From positions 1-64,000 of the forward strand of contig JAPZLL010000067.1 in NCBI GenBank assembly GCA_036250225.1: a DNA stretch of 64,000 nt, in the 5' to 3' direction. The DNA is from Cercophora sp. LCS_1 (taxonomy: Eukaryota > Ascomycota > Sordariomycetes > Sordariales > Lasiosphaeriaceae). Positions 10,653 through 22,213 of the stretch are shown in pieces; positions within the stretch are counted from its first letter, which is position 1, and the number at the start of each line of letters is the position of its first letter. The notes beneath the pieces were generated by a model. The model saw nothing but the letters and a program-made list of their open reading frames with translations. It was not told the DNA's origin and made no database searches. The translations under genes were made by a program, and so were the position numbers.

Positions 10653-12958
10653 GTTGGGTCGTCTTCTTGGTCAGGACTGTGTGGCCTCTGTCCGGGGCGG
10701 GAGCTGACGGTGATAAGTACTCGACTCGGACCAACGAGACAGGTCAGGCTCAGGCAGGTCGCAGAGCGATAAAGACATCCCCCGCAGTTACGGAAGCATT
10801 ATCAGTTCAACCCGACCGTGGTGGTTGGGAAACGGCGGTCTGCCGGCCAATGGCAACCCCTGTGGCGGCTGCGTTCCAGGCCGTTCGGGTCCCAAGACAC
10901 CTGCGGTTGGTCGCCAAGCCGCGAACCCCCAGGAATGTGGCTTGGGACCGTGCCGTTCTTGGCAGAGAAGGATCTTTGTGAGAGGCTATTGCGGTGGCAC
11001 GAGCAAGTTTATTGACCCAGCACCGCTACCGTCGTCTTTTGGATTGGTAGACTGTCCTTGGCAAAAGCACGATGCATGTGGTAACTGTTGGGGAGCCCCC
11101 AATTGGGCCTAGGATTGTCCATCAAGGCCACCGACCAGCTCGCCCAGCTTTAGGGGCGGTAACAGTCTTGGGGCTAGAGGGCGCCAGGAAGAAGCGCAGC
11201 GCTCCCAGGACAAACAGGCCATCAGTTGGGAGTTGAGTGTTCCAAAAAGAAAGCACTGTCGAACCCCTTATATATCCCATATGCCACACGATGGACAATG
11301 GCCACATGGGCAAGTATAGGTATTGTACTTGAACACAACACGAAGCACAGCAGGGCTTTGGGCCAAGAGGAGCATTACTAGCTAGGAATCCGATCCTGTG
11401 TACCCTGTGTGTCACCTATTCTAGAAACGAAGCCCGTCATCACTGCTGTAGAAAGCGAGGGACGAGAGAAATTCGGAAAAACAGTGTCCGAAAAATGTCG
11501 GAGACCTCTAGGGAGAATGTCGGAGCCGGAGCGCTGCCCGGACGCTGACTGTGCGGGGCAAGCCATTCCCGATGGCGTCACCTGCCAAGTCAACATGCTG
11601 TGATGGAGTCCGCTCGGTCGAACATCGCAAACCGGACAGCTGAATATCTTGGAGATGAGGGCGCTTTCATCCAGCGGACCCGGGCATTCAGCTGCCCCTC
11701 CCGGGGGCCACCGATGCTCCACGGCGATTCCGCCAGTCCACTGTCCTGGATCGGGCCGTGAAGATCAAGACCGGGTCCTCATCGGCAAGGGTACGGATGC
11801 CGCATCGGCGAGACGACAGCGAGTGCCACATGAACGACCAACAGCCCGGACCACCCAGGCAAACCCAAGACATGTGAGGGCTCGGGGCAGCGGCATCGTG
11901 GCCGAGGCAAACCCCGCGAAGGACCTGGTGGGGGGTTGCAGCCATGGAGGGGAGGTAATCTCAAGCGCGAGCCATTCGGCGCCTTCAAAGAGAGGCAGCA
12001 TCGACCCAGGAACACCGGTTTCATGCTGCATTCGCGAGCCTTGGTCCTGCAGCGCCGTCCTCTTTGGGCGGCAGCGCCATGTGGGGGACGTGTCCCGTTG
12101 TCGAGGACGCGCCAATCCGAATCACCTCATGGCAATTCGACATGACACCAGCGTTGCAGAAGCTCGTCTGCCAGGCGCGACAACGCGGGGCAGCGGAAGG
12201 CGAAAAAGACACACAGAAACCGGTCATGGCACGCCGATAAGAGTGGGTCGCTTGCCTAAAGGCCGACTATCGGAAATGAAGACGAAAACGACGTCCAGAA
12301 TGTCGCAAGCGATCAAAAGCGAAGAGTCGTCCATACATCATGCTTTGAGAGAAAAAAAATTCTTCATCGTCTGCGGCAGAATTTGATGAAGCCGGCAATT
12401 GGCTGGCGATCGCCGGAGGGTGCTCTGTTATCAGTAGAGGGACGCTGAGCGTGGGTGGTGGTGGGTGGGCGGCAGACAGCCAGCCTTGGATTGTGCAGGG
12501 AATGGCGCTGAGATGGCGTGGTTTTCTGGCGCCAGCCGGCAGCCTGCATGCTCCGGCGTTCGGGGTTTGGAGGGCTGCCCAGCCGTCTAACAACGCGCTG
12601 ATTGGCCCCGCCGCCCGCCGCGTGGGGAGCTTTTCATGTGCAGCCAACTCGGGAACTTGTGAAAAAAAAAAGGGATTTATCTCGCAAGCCTCCCGGCTCT
12701 CCAACCTTCCCACGCGATCCGAGCATCCCTTCGTCATCCTTTAACCACCGCCAATTCTCCTCCTTCGACCTGTCCCTCGTGCCACCTGGCAGAGGCTGAA
12801 CCCGCGCCCAATCCCATTCAGGACAGCATCGTCGTGAGGAGGAAAGCTTTTGCGTTACAACCGGAGCCCCCACCTCTCGACCTGTCCTTGAAATACAGCG
12901 CGTCGACCGCCGAACTCCGATTCTTCACAACCAACAACCCCAACCCATTCCCACCACC
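10653..12958. other. Long intergenic region
   Basis: It is upstream of both the antiporter (minus) and Kgd4 (plus), so it carries both promoters. A 245-codon open stretch at 11649-12386 starts with TTG and has no recognisable motif or plausible composition; I regard it as chance in GC-rich DNA. The last 300 bases are CT- and CA-rich, as in fungal leaders. Confidence 0.5.
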
Positions 12959-13419
12959 ATGTTTGCCACCAGAGCTTTGCGCCAGGCTGCCCAGCACGCC
13001 GAGCGCACTCCCTCGATCCGCTTCATTGGAAAGAGGACGATTCCTGGTGCGTGCAAATTTCGCCCGAGTTTGTCCGGTCGGACCCGCTAATGTTTACCTT
13101 GGCAGCCTCTGTCGATCACTCGCCGCAGCCCCATCCCGCCTCGCCGACCGGTTCGCTGCCGACGTCGTTCACCCAGTCGTCGCACACGTCGTTCAGCTCG
13201 TACCGCGACCACGCCCAGCAGTTCGGCCCTCTCCGTAAAACCATCAACCCTGCCACCGCCGGCATCGGTGGTCAGGCCGGTGCCAACCTCGGCCCGGTCT
13301 CGCCTCCCAAGGGCATGTTCTTTGACCGCAACGACCTCCCCGCCCGCTTCCATCGCGTTCCCCTGAGCATGGACGAGATCGAGGCCATCGAGACGGGTGG
13401 CGCGGCCGCCTTCGCCTGA
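12959..13419 (+). CDS. KGD4: Mitochondrial 2-oxoglutarate dehydrogenase adaptor Kgd4 (Ymr31)
   Basis: A 133-aa mitochondrial protein. In yeast Kgd4/Ymr31 tethers E3 to the 2-oxoglutarate dehydrogenase complex of the TCA cycle; older annotations call it a 37S ribosomal protein. Exon 1 is 12959-13046, a 59-bp intron covers 13047-13105, and exon 2 is 13106-13419. The N-terminus (MFATRALRQAAQHAER) is a basic presequence. The family signature follows: IRFIGKRTIP, then HSPQPHPASP, a Ser-rich linker, YRDHAQQFGPL, and the fungal C-terminal motif FFDRNDLPARF with EIEAIETGGA. The start sits in a CACCACCATG context. The gene is intact. Confidence 0.75.
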
Positions 13420-14349
13420 AAATGACGTGCACGGCTCGCAGTGGAAGAAAGAAACACCAGTTTGTAACAAGCACCCTCCGGTTCAGGGCGCCCGCGTTGG
13501 ACGAGTGTCAAGATACGAGATACTTTTACGGGGACGACAGTGTCGGACATGTACGAGACCATTGAGCGACGACCAAAAGGAGAGGGTGCACAAAGGGTGC
13601 GTCCTTGGGTTGGAGCAGAGTCCTAGGCTTTACCATGATGATCGGTTTCCTATTTGTAGCATGTTTGTGGGACGACAGAGGATCCGTCGGCGAAAGCCCG
13701 CTGGATCAGGATGACGGAGCCGGAACTCACACCTTGTATATATGTAGAGTCCGGCGGCATGCGAGACAGGCGAAAGCCCTCGCTGCCATACATACACACC
13801 AACCAAGTACAACCCAAACTACCATACCCCAATACGTGATGACGAGCCCGGCCCGGACAGCAATGCGAGAAAATGAGAGAGATGGAAGGCGTCAAGTGCC
13901 AAGTCCGAGCCCCAATTCCCTTCATCCCCGTTGTTGAGATGCCAATGCCTCCGGAAGCCTCGGGCGTGTCCGCGCAAAAGCACAAGACCAATTACACGGC
14001 AAAACGTCCAATTGATGTCACATCTTCCCTCCATAAGTTGTGTCATCCCGTTGTCAACGTTATCGACAAGCACAGGGTTGCTTCATCCGGAATCCCGAGC
14101 CTTCCTAGCCGAGAGTGGACCCAGGCTGACAGCTGTCAACCTGCCAGCTGTCGCATCAAAATTCCAGACGGTCCGCAGCCAGCATCGTCACAAAAACCTC
14201 AGCCTGCCACCCTTTGCAACTGCGCGCATCGTCTACAAGATGCGCCCATGATAATGCACAGCGATCTTCTTGACACCGTTCTCGTAAGCCGCAAAGACCC
14301 CCCCGCAGCGGCCGACAGCGCCCAGGGCCCCGCGCCACCACAACCCAAC
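13420..14349. other. Intergenic; upstream of heme lyase
   Basis: The lyase frame stays open upstream to 13873, but the added residues lack family similarity and the segment reads as promoter and leader. No other gene is seen. Confidence 0.5.
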
Positions 14350-15156
14350 ATGTCCGACCCAACAACCCCGACGAGCGACGACGAAGCCAAATGCCCCGTC
14401 GACCACAAGACCCGCGAGACCTGGCTCCAACAGGCCCGCGCCCAAAACCCGCACGGCGCGTTGCCCAATCCCCACGCCGCGGTTGCCCAACCTCCCGCGC
14501 AACCGACAACAAGCACCTGGTCCTCGTGGCTGCGCAACCCCTTCTCGAGCGCACCCCAGCCCTCTCCTCCGGCGCCGAGCCCTCAAAAGACTCTCGATGA
14601 ATCCCGCATCGTCTCGTCGATTCCGCGCGCCTCTTCACCCTCGGCCGCTACCCCGACAGCACGCCCTTCGAACCATGAGCTCGAGACCGGCGCGTCGCCC
14701 TCGGGCAACTGGATCTACCCGTCAGAGAAAATGTTCTTCGAGGCCATGAAGCGCAAGGGCTTTGACCACGCCCAAGCCCAAGACATGAAGACGGTGGTGC
14801 CCATTCATAACGCCGTCAACGAGCGTGCCTGGGCTGAGATTCTGCGGTGGGAGGCGCCATACGTGGAGAAGGAGGGATGCGGTGGGCCGAGACTGCACAG
14901 CTTCGCGGGCTTGAGCGAGAGGATGAGCCCCAAGGCGCGGATGAACACGCTGCTAGGATATACGGCGCCGTTTGATCGGCACGACTGGGTCGTGGATCGA
15001 TGTGGCAAGGAGGTGGAGTACATCATCGACTTCTATGCCGGACGAGGTGACGGGAGCGGCAAGGGGAAGCTCAACTTTTACCTGGATGTGAGGCCGAAGC
15101 TGAACAGCTGGGAGGGCGTCAAGATGAGGGTTCTGAGGGGCGTTGGGTTGGTGTAG
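14350..15156 (+). CDS. CYT2: Mitochondrial holocytochrome c/c1 synthase (heme lyase)
   Basis: A 268-aa enzyme of the mitochondrial intermembrane space that attaches heme covalently to the CXXCH motif of apocytochrome. It is single-exon, with ATG at 14350. A heme-regulatory CPVDH motif lies at residues 15-19, followed by a Pro/Ser-rich linker. The conserved catalytic domain follows: NWIYPSEKMFFEAM, HNAVNERAWAEIL, SPKARMNTLLGY, PFDRHDWVVDRCG and YIIDFYAG. The His in VPIHNAVNE is the expected heme-ligand position. The N-terminus with a single CPV motif followed by HKTRETW suggests the cytochrome c1 type (Cyt2) rather than the cytochrome c type (Cyc3); the lyase assignment is much firmer than the subtype. 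It converges with the RUS-family gene. Confidence 0.85.
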   Translation: MSDPTTPTSDDEAKCPVDHKTRETWLQQARAQNPHGALPNPHAAVAQPPAQPTTSTWSSWLRNPFSSAPQPSPPAPSPQKTLDESRIVSSIPRASSPSAATPTARPSNHELETGASPSGNWIYPSEKMFFEAMKRKGFDHAQAQDMKTVVPIHNAVNERAWAEILRWEAPYVEKEGCGGPRLHSFAGLSERMSPKARMNTLLGYTAPFDRHDWVVDRCGKEVEYIIDFYAGRGDGSGKGKLNFYLDVRPKLNSWEGVKMRVLRGVGLV

Positions 15157-15418
15157 GGGTGGCCTCTAAATAGTGGACCGCATGTAAGATGGCCGTCTAA
15201 GGCGTTCAACATGTATCATAGGCACTCCGCTCAGACGACGCGGAAGACATGAGTCGGCGTTGGGGATATGGGTTTGTAGGGAATAAACAAAAGCACCAAA
15301 GTGCGTGGTATCTCGCAATGTATGCTCCTCCGCCATGTCTACACTGCCCGTCCGCGGATGACGAAAGCCACCAGGGCCAGGGTCATGAACCACTCCATCA
15401 AGCTCAGGAGACCGAAAC

Positions 15419-16874
15419 CTAATCGTGCTTCCCCTCAAGAAGACCGTGGAGAGCAGGATCCTTCTCATTTATCGGCAGCCCTGTGATATTTTAGCAAGAT
15501 CGCTTGGCAACTCACAGGGACAGCATACCTTTCTTGGTCTCTCCCACCCGCACCCGAATGGGCAGTCTCGTCTCGAGGGCATTCACCTCCAGGTCCCAGC
15601 CCGTCGTTCTCAGCGCCGCAAAGATGGTATTCTTCTGATCCTCCGACACATAGCCACGAGGCATCTCATTCTCGTAATGACTTTCCAACCCGTCCTTGAG
15701 TGCCGAGTCGAAATGATAGGCATGATTGACTGCATCAAACCATGGCCCCAGGGGGTTCTTCACCCCCTCCTTCAACGCAATCCTCATGATGAAGTTTCCA
15801 CCTCGGTGCCACACCCCTAAAAAGTAGCCGTCGGCTTCAAACTCGTACCGATGATAACCCCTCGGCCTCCACCCCCTAATCTCCCCATACGTCGCAAACT
15901 CGCAATACCCAGTATAATCCCCGCTCTTACTCGTCAGTCCCTTCCCCTTCCACAGAATGCTTTCCCGGAGCGCCACCTGGTCTGGCGTCAACACCTTTCC
16001 TGTATCCAACCATTCCCTGAATACCATGGTAGCCCTCTGCCGGTTCAAGCTCCTCATCCTCACGCTCCTCACCGCCCAGTAGTTCATGAGGAGATGCACT
16101 CCCGCCAGCAATACCATCAGCGCCCAGACCGTCTGCTTCTCTTCCACCATCTTGACCACCACGCTCCCCACCAGCATGCCGCACAGGCTCACCACTGTTT
16201 CCTGCGATGCTTCCTTGGCATTCAACTCGGCCAGGTTTCCCGTCACGGCAAAATGCGCGCTCAGGCTCGCCTTGCTCGCGTTCGCAGCCACCCCACACAA
16301 GCTCCTCAGCACGCCAGCCGACACTATCACGCCCAGCTTCGGCAAATACGGCAGGGCCGGTGTGAGGAGATCGAGGAACTGCGCAGCATCGTTGAAGATG
16401 TCAGCCAGGAAACGGTAGAACTTGCACTCTGGCTCGATAGCGCTGCCCATTCGGTGGGCAAAGAGAATGGTTGCGATGCGCGAGATGGTGTCACCTGTGA
16501 TCTTGAGGATCAAGGCGCCAGTGGGAGACGACGAAGAGTCCCCGACACCGAGGCCTTCAAGCACGGCGCGGTTGGCAAGGAGGGACGTGATGGACGAGGC
16601 AAACGCTTGGAGCGAGTCGTAGGTCTGGTACGCGAGGTAGTCGGACGTGACCGAGTGTGGGTAGCCCGCGGGTAGGAATGCGTAGAGGAGTGCCTTCGGG
16701 AGGGGGACTTTGGTGTTCTCCTGCAACAGCGAGTCAGCGTGGGCCGCGCCGCGCCGGGCAGAGTGGCGCGTGCAATTGCGACCGACTCACGCTCCGGAGG
16801 GTCTCATTCTCGGAGGAGGTGTACGTGCAGAGCACAGCACCCGCGGGATCGATGTCGTATATTGTCTTGCTCAT
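15419..16874 (-). CDS. RUS family (DUF647) membrane protein
   Basis: A 445-aa protein in three exons: 16874-16791, 16720-15529 and 15480-15419, with introns of 70 and 48 bp. Removing the last intron replaces a short tail (MLSL) by a natural C-terminus ending in LLEGKHD. RUS/DUF647 proteins are named after Arabidopsis ROOT UVB SENSITIVE and are linked to vitamin B6-related signalling; their biochemical role is not settled. Signatures seen are LLYAFLPAGYPHSV, YQTYDSLQAFASSI and GDTISRIATILFAHRMG. Hydrophobic stretches near VVSLCGMLVGSVVVKMV and ALMVLLAGVHLLMNYWAV match the usual membrane core. The C-terminal third is soluble. It appears complete. Confidence 0.85.
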
Positions 16875-17119
16875 GGTTTTGGACGTGTTGAAGCCATTAC
16901 CCTGGCCGGCGAGGGCGTGGTGGAAGTGGTTGCACGACGAGAGTCTGAGCGCGCGCGGTCAGGAATGGTTCGGCCTGACGTAATGGGCTGCCGACACCCC
17001 CTGGGCGTGCCCCTGATAAACATCAATCACTTGCTTCCAGGATCGTTTAGCAGCGCACCTGTTTCGTCTCAAGCACTTTATTCAAGCATTTTTTGTATCA
17101 ACATCTATCAACCGGGTAT

Positions 17120-18307
17120 CTAACTACTTTTTACCGGGCTTCCATCTTCCGCAACCAAAAACTCCTCTGTTCTGGCCGGACCCTCTCCCACCCCCGTCAT
17201 GATGACCCTGCTCACGCCCCCCTTCAAAAGAGCGGCAACACCTTCATCCAGCGACAGAGTTGGCTTCAGCCCCTGGAGAACGGCGCTCTTCCAGCCACCA
17301 ACATCGCCCAGCACGTGGTAAAAGGTGCCAACAACAGCCTCGGTGTCCTGCTCGAGGTAGTAGATGACAGCATTCGGGCCCGCGTCAAACGTGTATGCAG
17401 CAACGGTACGCCTGGCCGCGGCGTTTATGGCCTCAACAGCCCGAATGGCCGCCCTCGAAACGTCGTTCATGTAGAAAATGGGTGGGTAGGTGTCGGCGCA
17501 AGTGGCGTGGAACGAGTTTGAGTCTCGCATCGTGACCTCGGCAAAGGCAGCAAAATCACGCTCCCTAATGGCCTTCTCCATCTTGTCCATGTTCTCGGGC
17601 ACAACCTTGGCGATGCGCTCCTGGAACAGACCGGACGTCGCAACCGTCTGCTGCATGCCCGACGTCGAGCTGACACCTTTTTTGGCCGCTGACACAACAA
17701 GAATCAGCGCCCGCATCTCGGGCCAATGTGCGGCCTCAGCAACCTGGTCCGCCATTGAGTCGCTCCCATCGACCGCATCGCCCATGCGCCATGCCACGTA
17801 ACCGCCGAACAAGCTGCGGCAGGCCGAGCCCGAGCCCTGTCTGGCAATCAGGCTGAGCTCCGACGGGGAGGCAGGGAGCACGTAGAGGTTGGCAATTGCC
17901 CTGACAAACGCGGCGAAACCGGCGGCCGACGATGCCAAACCCGCAGCAGTGGGGAAATTGTTCTCGGAGACGATACGGAGGGGGAAGGTCGAGAGCTTGG
18001 GAAGCGAAGGGTCGGCCGCTTCAAGCGCCGCGCGCCGGGCACGCAGCTCACGGAAGCATGCCTGGGTTCGGGCACCCGAGACGTCTGAAGGCTCGCCGTT
18101 GAGGAGGAGAGAGTCTCCCTCGGAGGCGGGGTATGTGGCCGAGCAGGAGGCGGTTGTGAGGGTGCGGAGATCGGCTTGCGAGAGTGTCACCGAGAGCGAG
18201 CTGTTGGTCGGGAGGTTCAGCTTGGCGTCGCGCTTTCCCCAGTACTTGACAACGGCGATGTTGACGGGCGCCGTCGTGCTTGCCCGGTAGACTTTGGTGT
18301 CGGCCAT
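17120..18307 (-). CDS. ERG19: Mevalonate diphosphate decarboxylase (ERG19/MVD1)
   Basis: A 395-aa cytosolic enzyme that converts mevalonate 5-diphosphate to isopentenyl diphosphate with ATP, the last step of the mevalonate pathway and a feeder of sterols and terpenoids. It is single-exon; the ATG at 18307 gives MADTKVYRASTTAPVNIAVV, the family N-terminus, and the longer upstream ORF is non-homologous. GHMP-kinase features are present: VKYWGKRD, LPTNSSLSVTL, the phosphate-binding PTAAGLASSAAGF, GSACRSLFGGYVAW, and the C-terminal YTFDAGPNAV. All key motifs are intact and the length is normal for fungi. Confidence 0.96.
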   Translation of the reverse strand: MADTKVYRASTTAPVNIAVVKYWGKRDAKLNLPTNSSLSVTLSQADLRTLTTASCSATYPASEGDSLLLNGEPSDVSGARTQACFRELRARRAALEAADPSLPKLSTFPLRIVSENNFPTAAGLASSAAGFAAFVRAIANLYVLPASPSELSLIARQGSGSACRSLFGGYVAWRMGDAVDGSDSMADQVAEAAHWPEMRALILVVSAAKKGVSSTSGMQQTVATSGLFQERIAKVVPENMDKMEKAIRERDFAAFAEVTMRDSNSFHATCADTYPPIFYMNDVSRAAIRAVEAINAAARRTVAAYTFDAGPNAVIYYLEQDTEAVVGTFYHVLGDVGGWKSAVLQGLKPTLSLDEGVAALLKGGVSRVIMTGVGEGPARTEEFLVAEDGSPVKSS

Positions 18308-18881
18308 GGTTTCGGGGGGTTGGAGAGGATTTTCGGTCTTGGGAGATGGGAGAGACCGTTGAGGGCGGTCAAGGTCTTTGGAGCTCAGTTCATGATGGCG
18401 GGGTATCGGGAGATTGCCAGATTGGGCAGCACCCCGCCAACCCACGGATTTGGATTAGCGAAGTTCAGGGTCTATTCCCTGATTAGATAAGGGACTTGAC
18501 GGAGCAACACCAACATCTGATGCATTGGACAAGGGTTTGGCTTCTTCCAACCACTCCCTCGCGAGGGCGATCGTATTCCAACACCATGACTCAGCGAAGA
18601 TATCCTCATCTCCATTTGCTAATATTACATCATGCCAGCCCCAGAATCCAACTCAGATGCCATCCATAACCATCTCTAGACTCTAACCGATCTTGACCTC
18701 CGTCCCAGCTCCAACTCCCAGCCCCCAAACTCAAACAAGGCCCACACAATCGAACTCGCTCGCCACAAAAACCTTGAACCTCCGCCCCAATTCTGAGTTT
18801 TTCTAAACTGCAAGCATGACCCAACCAAGTCGTCCTCCCATTGATCAGACAGTCCAACCCGTCATTGCTCGAAATCGTCCC
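18308..18881. other. Upstream region of ERG19
   Basis: It contains the ERG19 promoter and the end of the next minus-strand gene. No regulatory site is claimed. Confidence 0.4.
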
Positions 18882-19859
18882 CTATCTTAGGTTCATCATC
18901 CTCGGAGGAGGAATGTAAGATTCCCTCGTCCTCTCGGCGGATCTCGGATTCCCGGCCGGTCTCGAGTTCTCGGCTGGGAAGTGCGTAAGGGCTACGAGAC
19001 CGTACCTCATTATCGGCTGCGCATTCATTGTCGAAAGGACGTCGCCAAGGTTGATGCCTGAAGGGCGCGTGATTCCACCATCTCTGTTGATGTCTGTTTC
19101 GCCAAGTGTTCTGGATACCGTAGTAGGGTCCAGGTATCTCCATGAACGGAGCAGCCGTCCTCGAAAGCCGTCACTCCATGCCTCGGCCTGTTGGAGGGGG
19201 AGCATTGCTCGGATATGAGGTCGTGCCGCGAGAACGGCGGGGAAGGTGTCTCGAATCATGTTTCGGAGGAACGTGTCATCCATGGTCTCTGTTAGGAAGC
19301 GAGCGTCCTCGTAGTTGCCCTCTCGTATCGCTCGGGCAAAGACTCGATGTCTCAGATGGCGAAGTCGTCGTGCTGCCTGAGATGGACTGTCCTGGTCTGT
19401 CGGAACATATGATATAACCTCGTTGCAGTCACCCGATTGCCAGTGGCGGGAGACGTATTCGCCATACCGGGCCGCGAGAATGACACCTTCCGAGGTGTCG
19501 CCTACCCAACTGGCGATGGCATAGAGCGCCTCGTCGCCTTCAATAATTTGCGTGCTTGGCATTTCATCGGGGGCGCGAATGTTTTCTTGGTGCCGGATCT
19601 CCAAAGGCTGATGGGGCACCAGCCGCTCGTTGATGCTGGTGAGGGCGGCATTGGTGGAGCGGATCAATCGGTCTACCGACGGCCCGTTGATGGGGATGAG
19701 GTAAGGGCTACCGACCACGGGGGCCCTGGCCCGGGGGCGAGCAGACAATGTAGGTGCAGCTGAAACGAGTGTTGCTGGTGAAGAAGAAGGCAGCTGGTTG
19801 GCGGAGCGGCGAGAGGAGGTCCGGGGCGTGGCCCAGGCGGGAGGCATGTAAGTGGCCAT
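18882..19859 (-). CDS. Hypothetical protein, 325 aa
   Basis: I do not recognise it. The ATG at 19859 opens a 325-codon frame. The first 60 residues are Ser/Pro/Arg-rich and probably disordered. Residues 65-270 are a charged, Arg-rich, helix-prone region (AARRLRHLRHRVFARAIREG) without signal peptide or membrane segment. An alternative C-terminus exists: a GTACGG donor and a TTCCCAG acceptor (about 18986-19017, only 32 bp) would switch to a frame ending in the acidic SSSEDDEPKIGDDFEQ at 18862. That tail looks more protein-like, but the implied intron is unusually short. The function is unknown; it is probably a real lineage-specific gene. Confidence 0.55.
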   Translation of the reverse strand: MATYMPPAWATPRTSSRRSANQLPSSSPATLVSAAPTLSARPRARAPVVGSPYLIPINGPSVDRLIRSTNAALTSINERLVPHQPLEIRHQENIRAPDEMPSTQIIEGDEALYAIASWVGDTSEGVILAARYGEYVSRHWQSGDCNEVISYVPTDQDSPSQAARRLRHLRHRVFARAIREGNYEDARFLTETMDDTFLRNMIRDTFPAVLAARPHIRAMLPLQQAEAWSDGFRGRLLRSWRYLDPTTVSRTLGETDINRDGGITRPSGINLGDVLSTMNAQPIMRYGLVALTHFPAENSRPAGNPRSAERTRESYIPPPRMMNLR

Positions 19860-20972
19860 GTTGACGAAGGACCGAGCAATGGTGAGTTAGTTACGTTGGG
19901 AGATGAGATAACCGGAGACACGGATTGTGTGCCAGAGATAATGTGTGAAGTTGAGGGGAAGAGGAAAGACGGGGGCCGACTGGGCGATTCAGAGTCTTTA
20001 TATATGTGTCATTTCAAAGCTTTCAGGGCGTTTGTTGGGAACGGGGCTAAAGACGCAAACTTTGTCGGCCGTAAAGACCCATCAGCCGAGAACCTGGAAA
20101 CTTTAGTTGCCATGGTGGGCGATGAAAGCTGCCTGCTGTTAATCAAAGCTTTCCAGATTCCCGGTGTCACCCATATTGTTCTGGCAAAACTCCTGCTCCC
20201 TGAACGGGGCGGGTGACCGACAAACAAGTCTCATCGATCCCCGTCACAGCGCACTACAATACCACATGTCGCCTCGGCGTAGACTACTGAAAGGTCAGCG
20301 AACTTTTGACAACCACTCCGGCACGAGAAACATTCTTCAGTGGCAACAGTGCCTTAGTGATATAAGGTCGAGCTTCAAACATCAAATTTCTAGGGTTTTC
20401 CCTAAACGTTGGCCATCTACCTTGTATTTCCCGACGCAAACTTACTTTGGTGAGGCGAAAGCCATAGCTTCTCGGCCGAGAAACTTTGTTCAGGATCATC
20501 GATAGTGACTCAATGCCCCGACCCACCTGTGTGTATTTGCCCAAAGATTCAGAGTTGTAGAAACCTCCATTCCGTGTTCAAACCAACTCTCAAAGGTCGG
20601 TTCATAGGCCATTTGCATCGCAATGCCGTCATCAAGACGGGATGCATCGGTACGTCTTGATGTGGTGCACAAAGTATGAAAATTGACCCTGACCTCATTG
20701 AGTGCTGTTCATCTCACGCTCCGTTCCACACACAAAGATATAATAACTTGCGAAAAACACCATATTCGTAGGCTGGGGCTGTTCGCCGTAGCATTTTTTT
20801 TTTAGAACCACGCGGAGCTGGGTTAGGTAAAAGAGGCTGCAGATTCGGAAGAAAGAAAGTGTATTGAGTATTACAGAGTTGACAGATTCCAATAATCTTG
20901 ACTTTTTCTAACCGCAACAACAAGCCACCAAACATCTCTGCAATCTGTTTCCCAAATACACCCTCATCGAGA
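19860..20972. other. Intergenic, no gene seen
   Basis: A TATATAT stretch at about 20000 may belong to the promoter of the hypothetical gene. Short ORFs show no family features. Confidence 0.4.
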
Positions 20973-21696
20973 CTAAACCTGGGCAGCCGGGGTGGTGGTT
21001 GGCCTAGAACCGGGAACCTGGCTGGTCTGAGGCTCGCCGACCGGACCACCGACCGGACCTCCCACTGGTGTGGGCCCGCTGATAACTCCCCGATCCTTTG
21101 AACCGCGATAGTACTTGAAAATCACCCTGGCACCCTACGAATCGTCAGTTTTGTGTTGTTGTCAATATCGGGCATACTCACAAGAATACCGCTGAGCAGG
21201 TAAATGATAGAAGCGATGAAGGAGAAGGCAAGCACCACTCTCCACTGTGAACAGCCAGCCGCAGCCCTTGATCCATAGTAGTTGAAGTCATTATCCCACC
21301 AGCCGCCCCAGTAGTAGCCCCAGTAGTCATAGTACCAGTACGAGTCGCAAGTGCCTGTGATGGTGCGCTGGACTTGTCTCAGTCATTGTGCGTTTGAGAA
21401 ATGAGCAGACTTACGTTGGCAAGAAGAGCGAAGGCGACCATCCATCCGATGAATAGAATGAAATCCGCGGCGAAGCCGAGGAATGAGTACAAGAATGGGG
21501 GCAGGAACAGAACGGAGAACAGCGTGCTGATGGATGCTACGATGAGTGTGTAGATGAGACGGCCGTCGTTGGACCCGCCGGCATCAGACACCAGTCTGAT
21601 GAAGTGGGCGACGAGGCCGAGCACAATCACGGAACAGATAAGTTCCCCGACACGCAAGATGACGGATAGGATCCGGTGTTCGCTCTTCAACGGCAT
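20973..21696 (-). CDS. MARVEL-like four-helix membrane protein
   Basis: A 209-aa protein in three exons: 21696-21415, 21367-21182 and 21134-20973, both introns 47 bp and in phase. Four hydrophobic segments are visible: residues about 8-30, 47-66, 68-94 and a fourth after a Tyr/Trp-rich loop (YWYYDYWGYYWGG). A short tail follows, with VGG/VGEP repeats and a Pro/Thr-rich end. This four-helix topology with a basic N-terminus resembles fungal MARVEL-domain proteins, which act in membrane apposition and eisosome-like domains. The role is inferred from topology only. The aromatic loop of about 13 residues is unusual. Confidence 0.7.
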
Positions 21697-22213
21697 GTTG
21701 GTCGATTGTTTGTGGGCGCTGGGGATGTCGATGAAGATTTAGAAACAGGAATGCCGAGACTTGTTCTAGGATCAATGTCAACTGGTTGATCGGAATCCTG
21801 CCGTTTTATCATTGATCTGTCTCTTTGTTGTGCCTTAACTATGGCATTGATGAATCCCGGCGGCCTGGTTCAAAGAACGAGGGCGTCGTGGGGTGGTTGC
21901 CATCCCGCATGCAGGCCCAGTTGTGGGACGGGTGCCGGATTTGTGTTTACTCTGCGAGCGAAACCAGTCGAGTTCCCAACCAACAGCAACCGAACAACAA
22001 AGAACTGAGGGGGTGGTTGTTGCCACCGCATTCGGCACGCCGATCATCAACTTGTTCCTCCCCCACTTTGAAGCATCCCAGATGCTCGTCGTCACTCTTC
22101 GCAGTCCGTGACGTCACAACATTCCAGCTCTCAAAATGTTGGCTGCGAGCTGGGCAGGTGGCCGACTGGCAAACGAAAACATCACATTGACGAGAGCAGT
22201 CACGATAAACAAC
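21697..22213. other. Divergent promoter region
   Basis: It lies between the MARVEL-like gene (minus) and the hemerythrin-like gene (plus) and probably serves both. A frame in phase with the hemerythrin gene opens at ATG 22136. Confidence 0.5.

Noticed and set aside
11649..12386. 245-codon open frame in the KHA1-KGD4 intergenic region
   Set aside because: Starts with TTG, has no recognisable domain, and its composition fits chance openness in GC-rich DNA.
12659..12670. Poly-A and other homopolymer runs (also near 6513, 35480, 50117-50143, 55320)
   Set aside because: Simple homopolymers without evidence of retroposed genes or terminators.
15851..16675. 274-codon open frame antisense to the RUS-family gene
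   Set aside because: Low-complexity His/Pro/Arg composition typical of an antisense shadow.
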